From contig NC_080568.1 of the NCBI RefSeq assembly GCF_030253575.1, positions 885,501 to 949,500 of the forward strand: a stretch of 64,000 nt of DNA. The letters run 5' to 3'. Shown here piece after piece: positions 1 to 11,377 of the stretch. Under the pieces are notes generated by a model. The model did no database searches. It worked only from the letters and a program-made list of their open reading frames with translations, and was not told the origin of the DNA. Made by a program: the position numbers and the translations under genes. Position 1 is the first letter of the stretch. Each line of letters begins with the position of its first letter. Source of the stretch: Rhododendron vialii. Taxonomy: Eukaryota > Streptophyta > Magnoliopsida > Ericales > Ericaceae.

Positions 1-247
1 TTGTGCGATCGACCCCGCTCCATACCTTATTCCAATAAAATCCACTAACGAATAGTAATAATTACACTCACAAATACTTGTACAACTTTATTCAACTGAG
101 ATGTATTATTTGCTCAAAGAATTCCCTCCATTATAGTACACTTTTTTTCTAATTGCCATAGTTGCAACAACAATTTAAACACCCTCATCCATAAATGTAA
201 GACTTTGAAAAGTATAAAAACAACGAGCAATGCTACATATCTATAAA

Positions 248-363
248 ACTTACCTCAAAAAGGAGAATCAATGGTCCAAATTCACTTCAAAGTGGATTCG
301 GACCCCTTTTTGAAGTAGATCGGGACCATTAATTCCCCTTTTTGGTGTAATTTTAGAGTAAGT
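248..363. repeat. Short inverted-repeat (MITE-like) element
   Basis: The two ends are complementary: ACTTACCTC at the left and GAGTAAGT at the right. Inside, AAAAAGGAGAATCAATGGTCC pairs roughly with GGACCATTAATTCCCCTTTTT (each given here only as a motif; the match is imperfect). The whole 116 bp could fold into a hairpin. No coding content. No target duplication was established. Confidence 0.5.
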
Positions 364-389
364 TGGGTGGATACATAGAATTATTGAAA

Positions 390-934
390 AACGACACAAA
401 TCCCACGGTACTAATAAGTATGGCAAGCAACCAATAGAAATAATCGAGATGCGCGCATGATTTCAGTTATCAGAAAACCAACTATCCGGGCCCTCTCTGC
501 CTGTAGTTTTCTCGATGAAAGCTATCGAGAAAGCTACTGAGTAAACTCCCTAATCCAATGATATACTGAGGTAGAGGGAGCTACCTGTACTCTTCAACTC
601 GTTTGGCGCCTGATCATAGAAAGACTCTCGCAAACCAACTATAGTGAACACAACAGCCATTCCCATTAACAAATACTGACTGGGGAACCAACCGCCAAAA
701 GCTCATCGGAATGGTAATTCCTTTGGCTTATCAACGAGCCCCGATTCCATAGCAGTTTCGAGCCTTTTCGTCCCAATTATGACAGCTACAACCATATATA
801 CAAATAATAGATACAAACATTCCGATTCCTGTTCTTTGAACTGCTTTTGCATCCTCGACTCGACGTCACTGATCCTACATACTTCCCCTTCACCCTATGA
901 ACCAACTGGTGCAAGCAAGGCATTGCAAAGAAAC
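390..934 (-). pseudogene. NPF (NRT1/PTR) transporter pseudogene fragment
   Basis: Read on the minus strand this is a decayed last exon of an NPF5-type transporter. It starts at an AAAG acceptor at 934/935 and gives a version of the family's FLNKALLAP segment. An acidic EDAKAV stretch (normally EEAKAV) is then followed directly by QRTGIGMFVSI, which in intact relatives lies roughly 100 residues further on, so an internal block has been lost in frame. Further along come KRLETAMESGLVD, WWF/PSQYLL and FYDQAPNELKS, all recognisable against the intact copy at 17299-18115. Frameshifts and stop codons follow (for example in the SLYLS region), and the match fades after the YWLLA segment. Upstream exons are not present in the window next to it. 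It is the most degraded of three NPF copies, all in the same orientation, and is almost certainly non-functional. Confidence 0.82.
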
Positions 935-1152
935 CTTTCACAACAAACAAATATTGCATTGAAGTAGCTAGGTTTGACTCAGGTTCAAATTTCACAATAA
1001 ATTTTATGAGCAATGAAACAAGAATCTAATCATCTACCGAATTTTCCATTAGCAATATAAAGAGTATCCCAGGTAAAAAAAGAACATCTCAAGTGAAGTC
1101 ATCAACTGACAACCACAAAAAATAGGAGAGAGGCCAATATTTTTGGATTCCC

Positions 1153-1869
1153 AGAATGCTGAGGCCCCTGTCCTACTCCATGCCGCCTCCTCTATCCCTT
1201 CCCTCAGCCCCGCTTTCCATCTCCGCCACAGATCTACCTCCCTTCTTCCCCCTTGCTCTGAACCCTCTGCTGCTCCTCCTCCGCCGCCTTCTCCCGCCGC
1301 TCCTCTCAGATCCCTTTCCGCCTTCCCCTTTCAACCCCCCGCTCTGCCCGTCCTTCTTGTCTGCTGCGGGTTAGGGCTGGGTTGGTTGGGGTGCTGTGAA
1401 GTAGCTGTGGTGGCTTGGCTTCTCCGGCGAATAAGTTGCTGGACCCGTGGCGGCATTTCCGGTGACATTGCAAGCGACCGGAGCTTTTATTTTCTGTTGT
1501 TTTCGGTTTCCCTCCGGCTTAGGAGCGGTCTGTTCCATGCGTGGAACCTTCTCCACCCTTTGTGGGTGTTTCTGTTCCCTTAGTGAGGTGCGCGACGGGG
1601 AGGATGGTGAGGCTGGTCAAATTACGGCTACTGTCCTTGTTACCTTTAGCGTATTATCTCTGTGTGAAGCTTATTTTCATGTGCATTCGTGAGTGTCTTT
1701 CCTTCGCCTTGGGGATTCGTCCTTGGATTACCCGGTCGTTGAGGTCTGTGTACCCAACGACGGGCTCTGGTGCTTGGGAGTCTGTAGCCTCACGCAGGCA
1801 GTTTTTTGTTCTTTCTTGAACAATGAAATTGTCTGTTTTTCAAAAAAAAAAAAAGAATGCTGAGGCCCC
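1153..1869 (+). mobile_element. Poly(A) retroposon with 16-bp target duplication
   Basis: The 16-bp sequence AGAATGCTGAGGCCCC occurs at 1153-1168 and again at 1854-1869. Between them lie 685 bp that end in an A-tract at about 1842-1853. This is the signature of LINE-mediated insertion of an RNA copy on the plus strand. The insert starts C/T-rich and GC-rich, unlike its AT-rich surroundings, and ends in a LINE-like tail with ACAATGAAATTGTCTG just before the A-tract. It has open frames of up to 146 codons, but none resembles a protein I recognise. It may be a 5'-truncated LINE, a large SINE, or a processed copy of an unknown transcript. Confidence 0.8.
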
Positions 1870-2343
1870 GTTCAGTTTCTCCAAAAACCATTTTTTTCAA
1901 AAAGAATGTAATTTCAAATTCAAATATAACGAAAATGAAAAACATTTTTTTAATTTTTTTTGCACCTTTTAAAAGATCTCAATGAGATCTATCAAACAAG
2001 ATCCATATTGGTAGGAAAATTATTTACGTCAACGCATGATTTTTGACCTTGAAATTACCTTCTTTTTCTAAAAGTGGAACGTCACCTGATACCGCACGCC
2101 AATCCAGTGAGGGGTTAGACACAGATCGCACGGCCTTTGTGCCGGGATGTACCATTCATAATTTCATATTCTCGATCTACAGCACGTGTGAAAACGTTGA
2201 TATCACCATCATATATTCGTTCAAACACATCCCACCGCCTGTGGGTAGTATTGTACGAGTATATTTTGCCCCAACCAGGGGTTATGGGGCCATGTCCAAC
2301 CAAGTGTAAGTTTCAACCAATAAACCAAGAAAGTAATTTTTTT
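1870..2343. other. Intergenic, no gene recognised
   Basis: AT-rich sequence after the retroposon. A 62-codon minus-strand frame at 2115-2303 shows no family resemblance I can name. Nothing else supported. Confidence 0.4.
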
Positions 2344-2548
2344 TGAGAATTTCGAAAAATGAGAACAGCAAAAAATTTGCCAAACATGTTTTGTGTTTTA
2401 GCTTTCACAACCTTCTCAAGCAAACATCTAAGAGCAAGGGATCAAGCTTGAAAGTGTATTTCCAACTAACCAAACCGCTTATATACAATTTTTCCAAAAG
2501 TTTTCCAAATAATTACACAAATTCCTTGTCCTTCCCGAGGACCCCAAC
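2344..2548. repeat. 3'-flank repeat of the NPF cluster, copy 1
   Basis: This stretch is similar to 10150-10398 and 17000-17205; all three share blocks such as CAAGCAAACAT, GGATCAAG and GAAAGTGTATT. In the last two cases the sequence belongs to the region downstream of the intact NPF gene, so this copy marks the 3' flank that was duplicated together with the gene. Confidence 0.7.
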
Positions 2549-3017
2549 TGACGCAGCGTTGTAGCAGAAGAAAGACTAGATATCGTTCTAACAGACGGGC
2601 TTCTTGACTCCACAAGAAAGAGATAAACACAATAGAGGGAGCTTTGAATTTTATTGAATGATGATTGAATGAATAACAAGGAGGGTTGCACCCTTATTTA
2701 TACTAGTAGTAGGCCTAGCTAATAAGGTAATGCTTGGCTACCAAGAATACAACTTGGAGTAGGGATCAAGCAAAACAAAATAAGGTAATAAAAACTCTAG
2801 AAAATAGGAAACTAGAATAGTGCTAAATAGGCAGCACTAAATAAGATCTCCTAATATTATTATTCCCTAACAAAAGTTGCCAAAACAGTGGCATAAATTA
2901 AAAATAAAATTCTAGAATTAAAAGTTCCCATAACTTGAATGTCTTGATCAATACTTCTTCCTTGATTTGATCCTATCAAATCTTTCCAGAAAATCTGTAG
3001 AGATTTGTTCTACATCA
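2549..3017 (-). mobile_element. Solo LTR, 469 bp, 5-bp target duplication
   Basis: CCAAC is repeated at 2544-2548 and 3018-3022. On the minus strand the enclosed sequence begins TGATGTAG and ends GCTGCGTCA, the TG...CA ends of a long terminal repeat. It contains a TATA-like AGTATAAATAAGGG box at about 2690-2705 and an AT-rich 3' part typical of a Copia-type LTR. No internal retrotransposon sequence adjoins it, so it is a solo LTR left by LTR-LTR recombination. The equivalent site beside the intact NPF copy (about 17206) lacks it, so it inserted after the gene duplication. Confidence 0.85.
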
Positions 3018-5202
3018 CCAACACTATATACACGTATTCTGCTACAACAAGAAATGTAAATAAAAACACCGGTGCACTCAGACTGCCTCAGATGAGACAA
3101 TCGAAAGCCGACCAATTTCAGACAGTGCTTCCTCGGTTATAAATGTAGGATTTCGCAACGTACAAATAGGCCACCATTCCCACTGCACTAAGTCCAGCAA
3201 GTAGCCAGTAGAAGTAATCAAGATGCGCCCGATTAAGGTTATCGGAAAACCAACTGTCTTCACCGTCTCCGCCCGTAACGCTCTCCACAACTAAGATGAG
3301 AAAGCTGCTAGGATGCTCCCCACACCAAAAATACTAAGGTAGAGGGAGAGACCAACGCTCTTCAATTCACTCGGCATCTGATCATAGAAAAACTCTTGCA
3401 AACCAACCATAGTGAAAACATCAGCAATTCCAAACAATATGTATTGAGGTACCAACCACCAGAAACTCATGGGAACTGTCGCGTTTGGATTATCTATTAG
3501 CCCATACTCTAGAGCTGTTTCAAGTCGCTTCCTCTCTACTAGAGCCGCAATTACCATGGACAGCATTGATAATAATAAACCAAATCCAATTCTTTGGAGC
3601 ATTGTTATACCCGAGGGTTTGCGGGTTATACCTCTAGCAATCGGAACGAAAATGCAGTCATAGATGGGAATGAAGATAACAATGGAAAGGCCTATGAAAC
3701 ATTGAAGCGCAGCAGCTGGTATATTAAAGCCAGGTACTACAGATCTGTCCATTGTAGCTCCTTGCTTTGCGAAAAGAGTAGAGGATTGTGCAAATACCAT
3801 AGCATATGCCAAACAGGTAAACCAAACAGGAAACAACCTCAGAACTGCCTTTGCCTCTTCTATCTCATTTATATTACAAACTTTTCCATCTTCCTTTGAA
3901 GCCTCTGGAGCAAGCAAGGCCTTGTTAAGAAACCTGAAATGAACAGAAAAAACAAAAACCAGTTTCAGCAAGTATGGCCCAATCCCGTAGAGATACAACA
4001 CAAAAGCACGAGTTTCTCAACAAAACTGTAATACCATTAGTTTTCTTTGGAACAAAATCACAACACCAGGGAAGTTCAGTTGGTTAGTTTTACAGTGTGA
4101 TCCCCTTAATGTGATAGAAGACAACACTTGTGTCGAAGGATTCCCCAATTCAGACGATCAACTCAAATGATACAAGTGATCGCAAAGAAGTTTTCATCAT
4201 GTATCCACAATGCCCATATGTTAAACCGTGATATCAGGAAAGAATTCACTCAGAAGCCTTCACCATACACAAAATTCTAACCATTCGCAAGACAAAATGA
4301 TTTTTTTTTAAGAATGAAAAAAAAAAGACAGGACTCACTCCGTTTGGTTTAACATCTTGAGAGTTACTTTTAATTCTCGGCACAGTTTTCAATAAATCTT
4401 TCTCTCTATCTCTCTCTACTCATTACCACTCCAACTCTCAAAAATAACTTTCTAAAATGTAAACCAAACAAAGCCCGCTTTCAGCAATTATTTCTTACCT
4501 GAATTGGTCTGAACCCTCATGAGGAAGAATTCCGAGAGAATCCTCTTCAATAGCCATTGCTGAAGGGGAAGTTCGCCAATTCCTAGCCGCTCTAACAAAT
4601 ACCCTACCGATTCTAACAAATACACTTTGCTCATCACTTTTAATGCTAAACCGATATGTCGTAGTTCCAAGCAGGAATATGATCAGTGCAAAGGCCATGA
4701 TAATACAGGGGATACCAAACCCAAGACCCCAACTAAGGTTGTCCTGGATGTAGCTCAAAATCAAGATAGTCAAACTACTACCAAAACTTAAACCAAAATA
4801 CCACCAGTTGAAGAACGAGCTTTTGGCTTTGCACTCTTGCGGATCTTGTGCGTCAAACTGGTCAGCTCCGAAAGCCTGAACACAAGGCTTGTGCCCTCCT
4901 TGTGCAACTGCCACAAGATAAAGGGAGAAGAAGAAGAAGACAACTTGAAGCTGAGGAGGTGAACATTGACTGACACTAGTGGCACTTTCACAATCAGAAG
5001 AGCTGAAAGAAGGAAGCACAGCAGATAGGGTCAACAGCCCAAGTCCCTAGTTCAGTTCAATGCACCCGAGAATAGAAGACATTCTGCATCACTATGCTGA
5101 AAAGCTCAGTATATAAGCTATTCATATCACTCAAGGGCAAACTGACCAGTAATTAAACAAGCTAAGTTCACAAGTATCCTAGACCCTAGTAGTATGGTCA
5201 TT

Positions 5203-5897
5203 GGGGAATTCGCAATTACACCCCTTGTATGTTAACGAATTTCCAGAGACACCCCCTGTACTCAATTTTTAAGCATTTACACCCCTCGTACTTTCGAGTA
5301 AAGTGCAACTGTGGATGCCATTAACGGAATAAATGAAAAGACTTAAAAGCCCACTCGATACCATAACCCCTTAGAATATTTGTGAATGCCCCCTCTCTCT
5401 CTCTCTACACTAGCACTCTCTCTAAACTTACACAAACCTTCTCTCTCCCGATCTTGATAACGGTTAGTGGGTTTGATCGATCAGTCAATTGAAGTGAAGA
5501 AGTTATTGGGTTTCAAGTTGCAAAATCGAAGGGATCTAGGGTTTCTATACGTATTTCATTGAACCCAATACATGATTGTTGGGATTGTCTATGTGTGTAT
5601 ACGTATAAAATCGATGGGCTTCTTGATGTTTGAGAAGATGCCATTTTTGTGATGGAAAAGTAGGTTGAGGGTAGGGGTTTGCATGCTCTGTCTTTGACAA
5701 AGGGAGGTTCATAAGCCTTATAAATGGCTTCCTATTTTAGGAACTATAGAAGTCATTTTATAGGGAAAACTCCCGCCATTCACTTACCGTCCAATGTCCA
5801 TCTCAACCTAATTGTTAACAGTTGCACTTTACTCAAAATTACAGGGGGTGTGAGTACTTGAAAATTAAATATGTGGGGTGTCTCTGCAAATTCCTCA
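5203..5897. mobile_element. Inverted-repeat DNA element in NPF copy 1 intron
   Basis: About 100 bp at each end are inverted copies of one another. The left arm reads GGGGAATTCGCAATTACACC and later AGTAAAGTGCAACTG; the right arm carries CAGTTGCACTTTACT and ends GGTGTCTCTGCAAATTCCTC. The core has a CT-rich tract and no coding sequence. The matching intron of the paralogue (19084-20142) lacks it, so it inserted after duplication. A clean target duplication was not found. Confidence 0.65.
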
Positions 5898-6921
5898 TCC
5901 TCAATGGAATGATTTGACCATGATAAAAAATCATTATTCAGCTGCAATTGATAACTTCAATGACGTAACCAAATGGTCTTGGCCCCTCAAAAAACTTTTC
6001 ACTAGTGCCTTATGAACTTAGAAGAAATCAGTAGGTCTAAGTTCATCCGTCAAAAAACTCCATCATTGCTCAAGTTTAGACGTAGAGTTTTTACTTTGTT
6101 TAACGACCTGAATCACAGGCTATCTAAGCTCGATATTTCAGCTAAGATTGTGTTTCCCCAATTCCCAAATATTTCACGTGACAAAATTCATTCCACATTT
6201 TCCACCAAACTGGGCACATCAAACGGCTAAATTTTTTGTTTCTTCAAGTTATAGAAACAATTCCAACTATGACAAGTACCTCAAAGCAGCCCTGAATTTA
6301 CTTTGGGAACCACAAGCGCTTTCCGCAAACCAAACCTAGCTTAAGGCCCACTCATTTAAGGTTGGCTAAATGAATCTACTTTCTCCAATAATCCTTCAAT
6401 AGGATCCTCTGCACCCACTCTCAATCCTCGTTGTGCACTCTTGCTTTCAATCCTTGCACTTGTGGATTTTAGTAGTTTAGAATGTTTTTGAGCTCGTTTT
6501 CAAGCTCGTGCACCGCTCCCACTCGCGCTCACGCACTTGAATTATGTGACTTAGATGGTAACCATGTTAAGCGTCCTAACTACCGCATCTACGCCTACTG
6601 AAACAAAAGTGCTGTATGGAAAGGGGGAAAAAACAAGAAAATGAGGCGTCAAAAAAGGTTAAAAAGGCAGAAACTAACCACGACGTAGAGCACAGAAGCA
6701 ATGATAATGGTTCGGTATCGACCGAGGAATGAATCGGCAACGAATGCTCCCAAAAGCGGCAAAAGCATCGCCGCGCCGGACCAAGCGTTGGTTTCCTCGG
6801 CCGCCGTCGCCGTCGACTGGCCGAGTGGGCCCGTCAGGTAACTGATGAGGTTGGAGCTTATCCCATAGTACGCAGATCTCTCCGCCACTTCCACTCCTAC
6901 CACGTTACATCTCAATTACAT

Positions 6922-7312
6922 ATGCAGAAAGTCTGTCCACACAGACATTTCATACACAGATTGTGCATAATTTTTTTTTTGATCCACCATGAGTCTTACA
7001 CAAACGATTCGAGCCGACCATTAAATGTAAAACACTTTTTCAAGGATTTATGTGAAAAATCAGCTCAATCTGATACTTATAGGTGCTCGATGCAATCATT
7101 TAACTTTTCATTATCCTGAAATATCTCAACGAAAAGTTAAATGATTGGATTGAGAACTTACAGGTGACGGATTGAGCTTACTTTCACGGGCACCTTTGAT
7201 AAAGTGTTTTACATTTAATAAACGATTCGGATTGTTTATGTGGGACCCATGGTGGCCCCATAAAAAATCTATGCACAGTTCTATGCACTTTTGTCCGCAT
7301 AGGTGTAGCAGC
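6922..7312. repeat. MITE family B, copy 1
   Basis: This roughly 390-bp element shares its sequence with 40365-40706, including CAAACGATYCGARCC, a run of ATTAAATGTAAA and TCAGCTCAATCT. Each half is an imperfect inverted copy of the other around GAAAAGTTA. It lies in intron 1 of the frameshifted NPF copy and has no coding capacity. Confidence 0.65.
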
Positions 7313-7344
7313 TTTCATTAATATATATGGAGAAATAACTATTT

Positions 7345-7741
7345 CCGGATGAGGTGAAAATCATTTTCCGCCTCCCATTGTGGACCCTACCGTGCATTCA
7401 GTACAGTAATCTGAACTGTTCAACTTGTAGAGCTCGAAAAATAGTGTATTCACGTAAAGAATCAACTTTATCGGACATTCATAGGTATATCAAAAATTGA
7501 ATCTTGATTCATAAAACAGACAGTCATGCACATTTTAACTTCAAAATTGACAGAATCCAAGCCGTCTGCAACCAAAATTCAATTTTTGATATACCTATGA
7601 ATGTCCGATAAAGCTAAATTTTTTGCATAATTTATTATTTTGCAAGCTCTATAAAATGAACAATTCAGATTACCTCAATAAATGTACGTAAAGCCTACAA
7701 AATGGCAGTGGAGGAAACCATGGGGTTCCCGCCTCATCCGG
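7345..7741. repeat. Inverted-repeat MITE with CCGGATGAGG ends
   Basis: The ends are CCGGATGAGG and CCTCATCCGG. Inside, TATCGGACATTCATAGGTAT (from about 7470) recurs inverted at about 7588-7612, forming a strong stem. It is non-coding, sits in intron 1 of NPF copy 1, and no target duplication is clear. Confidence 0.65.
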
Positions 7742-7897
7742 ACGTTTTTATCAACTTATTTGACTAGTGCAGGTAATAACAAAAAAACTTATAGGCAGTC
7801 GAAACGGCATTCGTTAACCCGGCTTGCAGTCCAATGGAATTTTATGACACTTTTTCAGCTCTTAAACATAGAAAATGAGGGTTCAATTCTTGTCAGA

Positions 7898-8686
7898 GGA
7901 AGCGGGGGCTTTGCTGTGCCATGAGGCACAGCACCCCCTACCCACACCCCCAAACACCCCCAAACGGTATCGTTTGGGATTAAAAAAAATCTTAAGTTTT
8001 CAATTTGCAATCCTAAAGAGCAGAAACGTGATTATGAGAGCCTTAGAGATAAAATTTAATTATAAGATCTTCACACTGGTTCAAACTGATTGAAAATTGG
8101 AGCAGTAAATTTTTTAACCATATTTTTTAATATATAAACGGTCTAAAAAATTAAGTGCTCTAATTTTTAATTTATTGAACAAGTGCGAAAATCTTATTAT
8201 TCTGATTATATTATTTCAAAAAGACATAATTAACTTTTGTCTTTAAGGCTCTAATAATCACGTTTTTGCTCCAAAAGATCCTAAATAAAGAACAGATGAT
8301 TAATTATGAGAGTTCTAGAGACAAAAGTTAATTACGATCCTTTAGAATTATATGTTCAGAATAATAAGATCTTTGCACTTGTTCAAACAGATTAAAAATT
8401 GAAGCAATTAATTTTTTAATTTTTTTAGACTGTTTATATATTAAAAAATATGGTTAAAAAATTTACTGCTCCAATTTTCAATCAGTTTGAACCAGTGTGA
8501 AGATCTTATTATTCTGATCATATTATTCTAAAGAGGCATAATTAAATTTTATCTCTAAGGCTCTCATAATCACGTTTCTGCTCTTTAAAATTGCAAATTG
8601 AAAACTTAAGATTTTTTTTAATCCCAAACGGTACCGTTACCGTTTGGGGGTGCGGGTAGGGGTGCTGTAGCAGAGCCCCCGCTTCC
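7898..8686. mobile_element. 789-bp foldback element, 9-bp target duplication (MULE-like)
   Basis: CTTGTCAGA stands at 7889-7897 and again at 8687-8695, giving a perfect 9-bp duplication as made by Mutator-like transposases. The element starts GGAAGCGGGGGCT and ends AGCCCCCGCTTCC. The two halves are inverted copies of each other for nearly their full length, with the centre near 8295, so arms are about 390 bp. Only small indels separate the arms. It has no coding capacity, so it would need a transposase from elsewhere. It lies in intron 1 of the frameshifted NPF copy, so the pre-mRNA would contain a long hairpin. Confidence 0.88.
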
Positions 8687-9102
8687 CTTGTCAGAAACAC
8701 GAGTCTTTTGGTGTTGTGATTGATATCTTTTGAGCTCGCCTCCCCTGTATGCCGCTTAGCGGTATCTCTTCCTCATTTTCTCAAGAGTAGACGAGATATA
8801 TATCGGGAAAAAAAAAGGTGCATTCACTTTCCCCAATAGCAGATAGTGGATTATGGCAGGATTAGCCGATTAATCGAGATGCGGATAAACTTATCCAGTC
8901 AGCTGAAACATTAAAAAAAGAAAATGTGGATGTTTATGAGACTACCTATGATGAAAACAGCGGATCGCCAACCGCCGGAGTTGGATCGGGTGACGGGGCG
9001 GTGTTTGTAGTCGACAACGCCGTCGAGGAGGGGAGTTGCGGCCTCAGAAGCGTAGACGGCCATTTCTGTCCCAGCTTAACCGTCTCACCTTATTCACAGA
9101 GA

Positions 9103-9104
<2 letters not shown>

Positions 9105-9134
<30 letters not shown>
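9105..9134. repeat. (GA)n tract in NPF copy 1 leader
   Basis: A GA/CT dinucleotide tract just upstream of the minus-strand start codon at 9063. The paralogue has the same arrangement (21424-21451), so a CT-rich 5' leader is a shared property of both genes. Confidence 0.75.
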
Positions 9135-9138
<4 letters not shown>

Positions 9139-9295
9139 CTTTTTCTCTGCATTTGGCTTTTTGCTACTCCATTTCACGCAACTGTGACATTGGGTTGGTT
9201 TTTTTTAGTATTTAATTATTTATTATTAGTACAACGTGTTCTATCAAGTTAAATTAGGACAAATAATTACTTGCTCTATTCCCCCCTGACACCCC

Positions 9296-9304
9296 GCCCC
9301 CCCG

Positions 9305-9337
<33 letters not shown>

Positions 9338-9376
9338 TTTCCGGAATTACCCCCGCCCCCCTCTCTCTCTCTCTCT
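9296..9376. repeat. Poly(C) tract followed by (CT)n
   Basis: A run of about 40 nearly uninterrupted C residues, then CT repeats. It is low-complexity sequence upstream of NPF copy 1. On the minus strand it is G-rich. Confidence 0.85.
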
Positions 9377-9717
9377 GTGAGCTTCCCTTCAACACTACAG
9401 TGTGTGGCCTCAACACTGAATTGGGGGTTCCTGTTTTGCAATGGATGACTCATATTGCATTTCGGTCAAACAGATCTCGACTATTCATTATTGTTCGGTT
9501 GAAACGCAATTTGAGTCGTTCATTGTCGAGCATGGACAATTCGAATTAGCCCACCACGCATGCTGCTGTCCCTAAAAACACCACGTGCTTTAGGAACACT
9601 TAACAATCACTCTTAAATTAGACTAATATTTTGTTACTCTCCATTTCAAATTGCTTGCCCCTTTTAAATTGCTTGCCCTTCTAGGGAAGCTAAATATTAA
9701 TAAGAGGACAAATAATA

Positions 9718-10398
9718 ATTGTATCAAATTCAAATTTTGATGCATGACTTTACTACACTGCCCTTAACTTTTTATCTTTTCAACACAGCGATGACTACTT
9801 ATTAGGGGCAATTTTGAAAAACTAAAACTTTTTTAGTTTGACTTTTCAAAGGAATTAACATTTGGGATATCAAATACCTTGTTTGGAACACTTTTTGAAA
9901 AAAATAGTATGGGTAATAAGTTGAGAGAGATAGAAAAAAAAATGATTGAAAGTAAGGAAAATCTTTTGAAAAATGCTTTTCAAAAAAAGTTCCAAACAAG
10001 GCATAAAAAAAAGAAAAGAAAAGAAAAACTAGCAATTTGAGACGGAGGGAGTAATCGAGATTGGAAACTTTGTGTGGCTTTGTCTCGTTGCATAACCGTG
10101 GCTTAAGGCTTTGTTAGATTATTGTAAACTGTGTGTGGCTTTGTCTCGTTGCATAACTCTTCAAAAAATGCATAAATAGGCTTAGAAAACCGTTTAACGA
10201 CTTAGTTTAAGAAAAATATGAACAGCAAATAAATTGCCACACATTCTACGTATTTGATTTCACAATTTTCTCAAGCAAACATGTAAGAGCAATGGATCAA
10301 GATTGAAAGTGTATTCACAACTAACCAAACAGTTCATATACAATTATTTCCAACAGTTTTCCAAGTAATTACACAAATTCCTAATCCTCAAGACAACC
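9718..10398. repeat. Host direct repeat, left copy (flank of LTR element)
   Basis: Nearly the same sequence recurs at 16657-17205, on the other side of the LTR retrotransposon. Shared blocks include AAATAATAATTGTATCAAAT, the doubled GTGGCTTTGTCTCGTTGCAT and the final CCTCAAGACAACC. Next to the right copy the sequence runs on into the 3' flank of the intact NPF gene; here it is cut by the LTR. The left copy has an extra 125 bp at 9877-10001. Confidence 0.85.
9877..10001. repeat. 125-bp MITE-like insertion
   Basis: It begins CCTTGTTTGGAACA and ends GTTCCAAACAAGG, with further pairing of CTTTTTGAAAA and TTTTCAAAAA. The right copy of the host repeat, at about 16823, lacks it, giving an empty-site comparison within the window. 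It is non-coding. Confidence 0.75.
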
Positions 10399-11377
10399 TG
10401 TTTACACCATATTTCACCGCATGTCGATGATCGACCGAAAGGACACTTGGCTTGCTCCTACACATGTGGAAGTTAAAAGGACACTTGTCATGCTCCTACA
10501 CATTTGAAGGGAAGTGGGAAGTTATTTTGACAAGTGGAAGCAAAAGATTGAATGAAGACTAGTGGAGAAGTTAGGAAGTTATTTCCTACGTTTGTTGTTT
10601 TTCTATAAATAGTCTTTTAAGACTTCATTGTAATTCCCCTCCAACAAATCAAAGTCTATCTTTATTTGTCTTAATTTTTGGCATTACTAACCCATTCGGG
10701 TTATAATTAGGAGTAGGAGTAGAATTTCATATTCTAAGCTTAACTTAGGATCTTCGATGTGTCGCTCACGGCGATAAATCAATCGTTGAAGATTGATGGA
10801 AGTCTCTTCTATTGTCTTCAATTTCGTTCTTAATCTCACATTTGACTCGACTGCCATTTCTCTTCCGGTGAAGTCCTGAAATACGGCGTGGAACCACGGA
10901 TCCGTCTTGTGGAGACATGGCCGCATTCGCCCTTATTTTTGTTGTTGGCTTTGTTTCCCAAAATCTCCGTCGATTTCGATTGAGGAAATATTGGTAAACA
11001 ATTTTGGCGCTAGAAGGAGGGCAACATTACTAAATCGGAAGTAATGGCAAAGATTAAATGTGAAAATGCAAGCCTTGCATGTAAGGCTTGAACAATTTGC
11101 AAAAATGAAATAATGGCCATTTATTGGCCAACTTTGGAATCATTCTGGGCGACAGAAAGTGAAACGGCCAATTAATGGCCAACTGGCCAAAATCAGAGGG
11201 TTCATAAGAAACCAATTTATGTGAGATCATGGAGAAGACAAGGAACCAAACTCCATCACCACAAACACCCACATTTTCAGCACACTTAGCAATCTCTAGT
11301 CGATTAGTCGACTATCAGTAAAATAGACAAACAATTTTGGCGCTAGAGGAAGGGCATCATTACTAATTTGGAAGTAA

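Larger units (their letters stand above)
3118..9063 (-). pseudogene. NPF5-type NRT1/PTR transporter, frameshifted copy
   Basis: Four exons on the minus strand: 8946-9063, 6679-6896, 4499-5046 and 3118-3933. All have GT-AG borders and the same phases as the intact paralogue at 17299-21384. NPF/POT proteins are proton-coupled membrane transporters with 12 helices for nitrate, peptides or other metabolites. Exon 2 holds the E-x-x-E-R proton motif (GVEVAER); exon 3 has [16 protein letters not shown] and FNWWYF. Exon 4 lacks one base at about 3309/3310 relative to the paralogue, where the gene strand reads CCTAGC instead of CCTGAGC. Translation then stops at 3291-3293 after about 508 residues. The remaining codons for the last two helices and the tail are intact in the other frame down to a stop at 3118-3120. 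AERS replaces AERF after the proton motif. Introns are inflated by several elements. It could still make a protein lacking the last helices, but that is unlikely to transport. Confidence 0.85.

Noticed and set aside
1143-1583. 146-codon frame and overlapping frames in the retroposon
   Set aside because: Pro/Ser/Leu-rich translation of C/T-rich sequence that starts outside the insert and has no recognisable domain.
2115-2303. 62-codon minus-strand frame with protein-like composition
   Set aside because: No homology I can name, no splice context and no neighbouring exons.
9244-9453. Frames across the poly(C) tract
   Set aside because: Gly/Pro homopolymer translation of a C-run; not coding.
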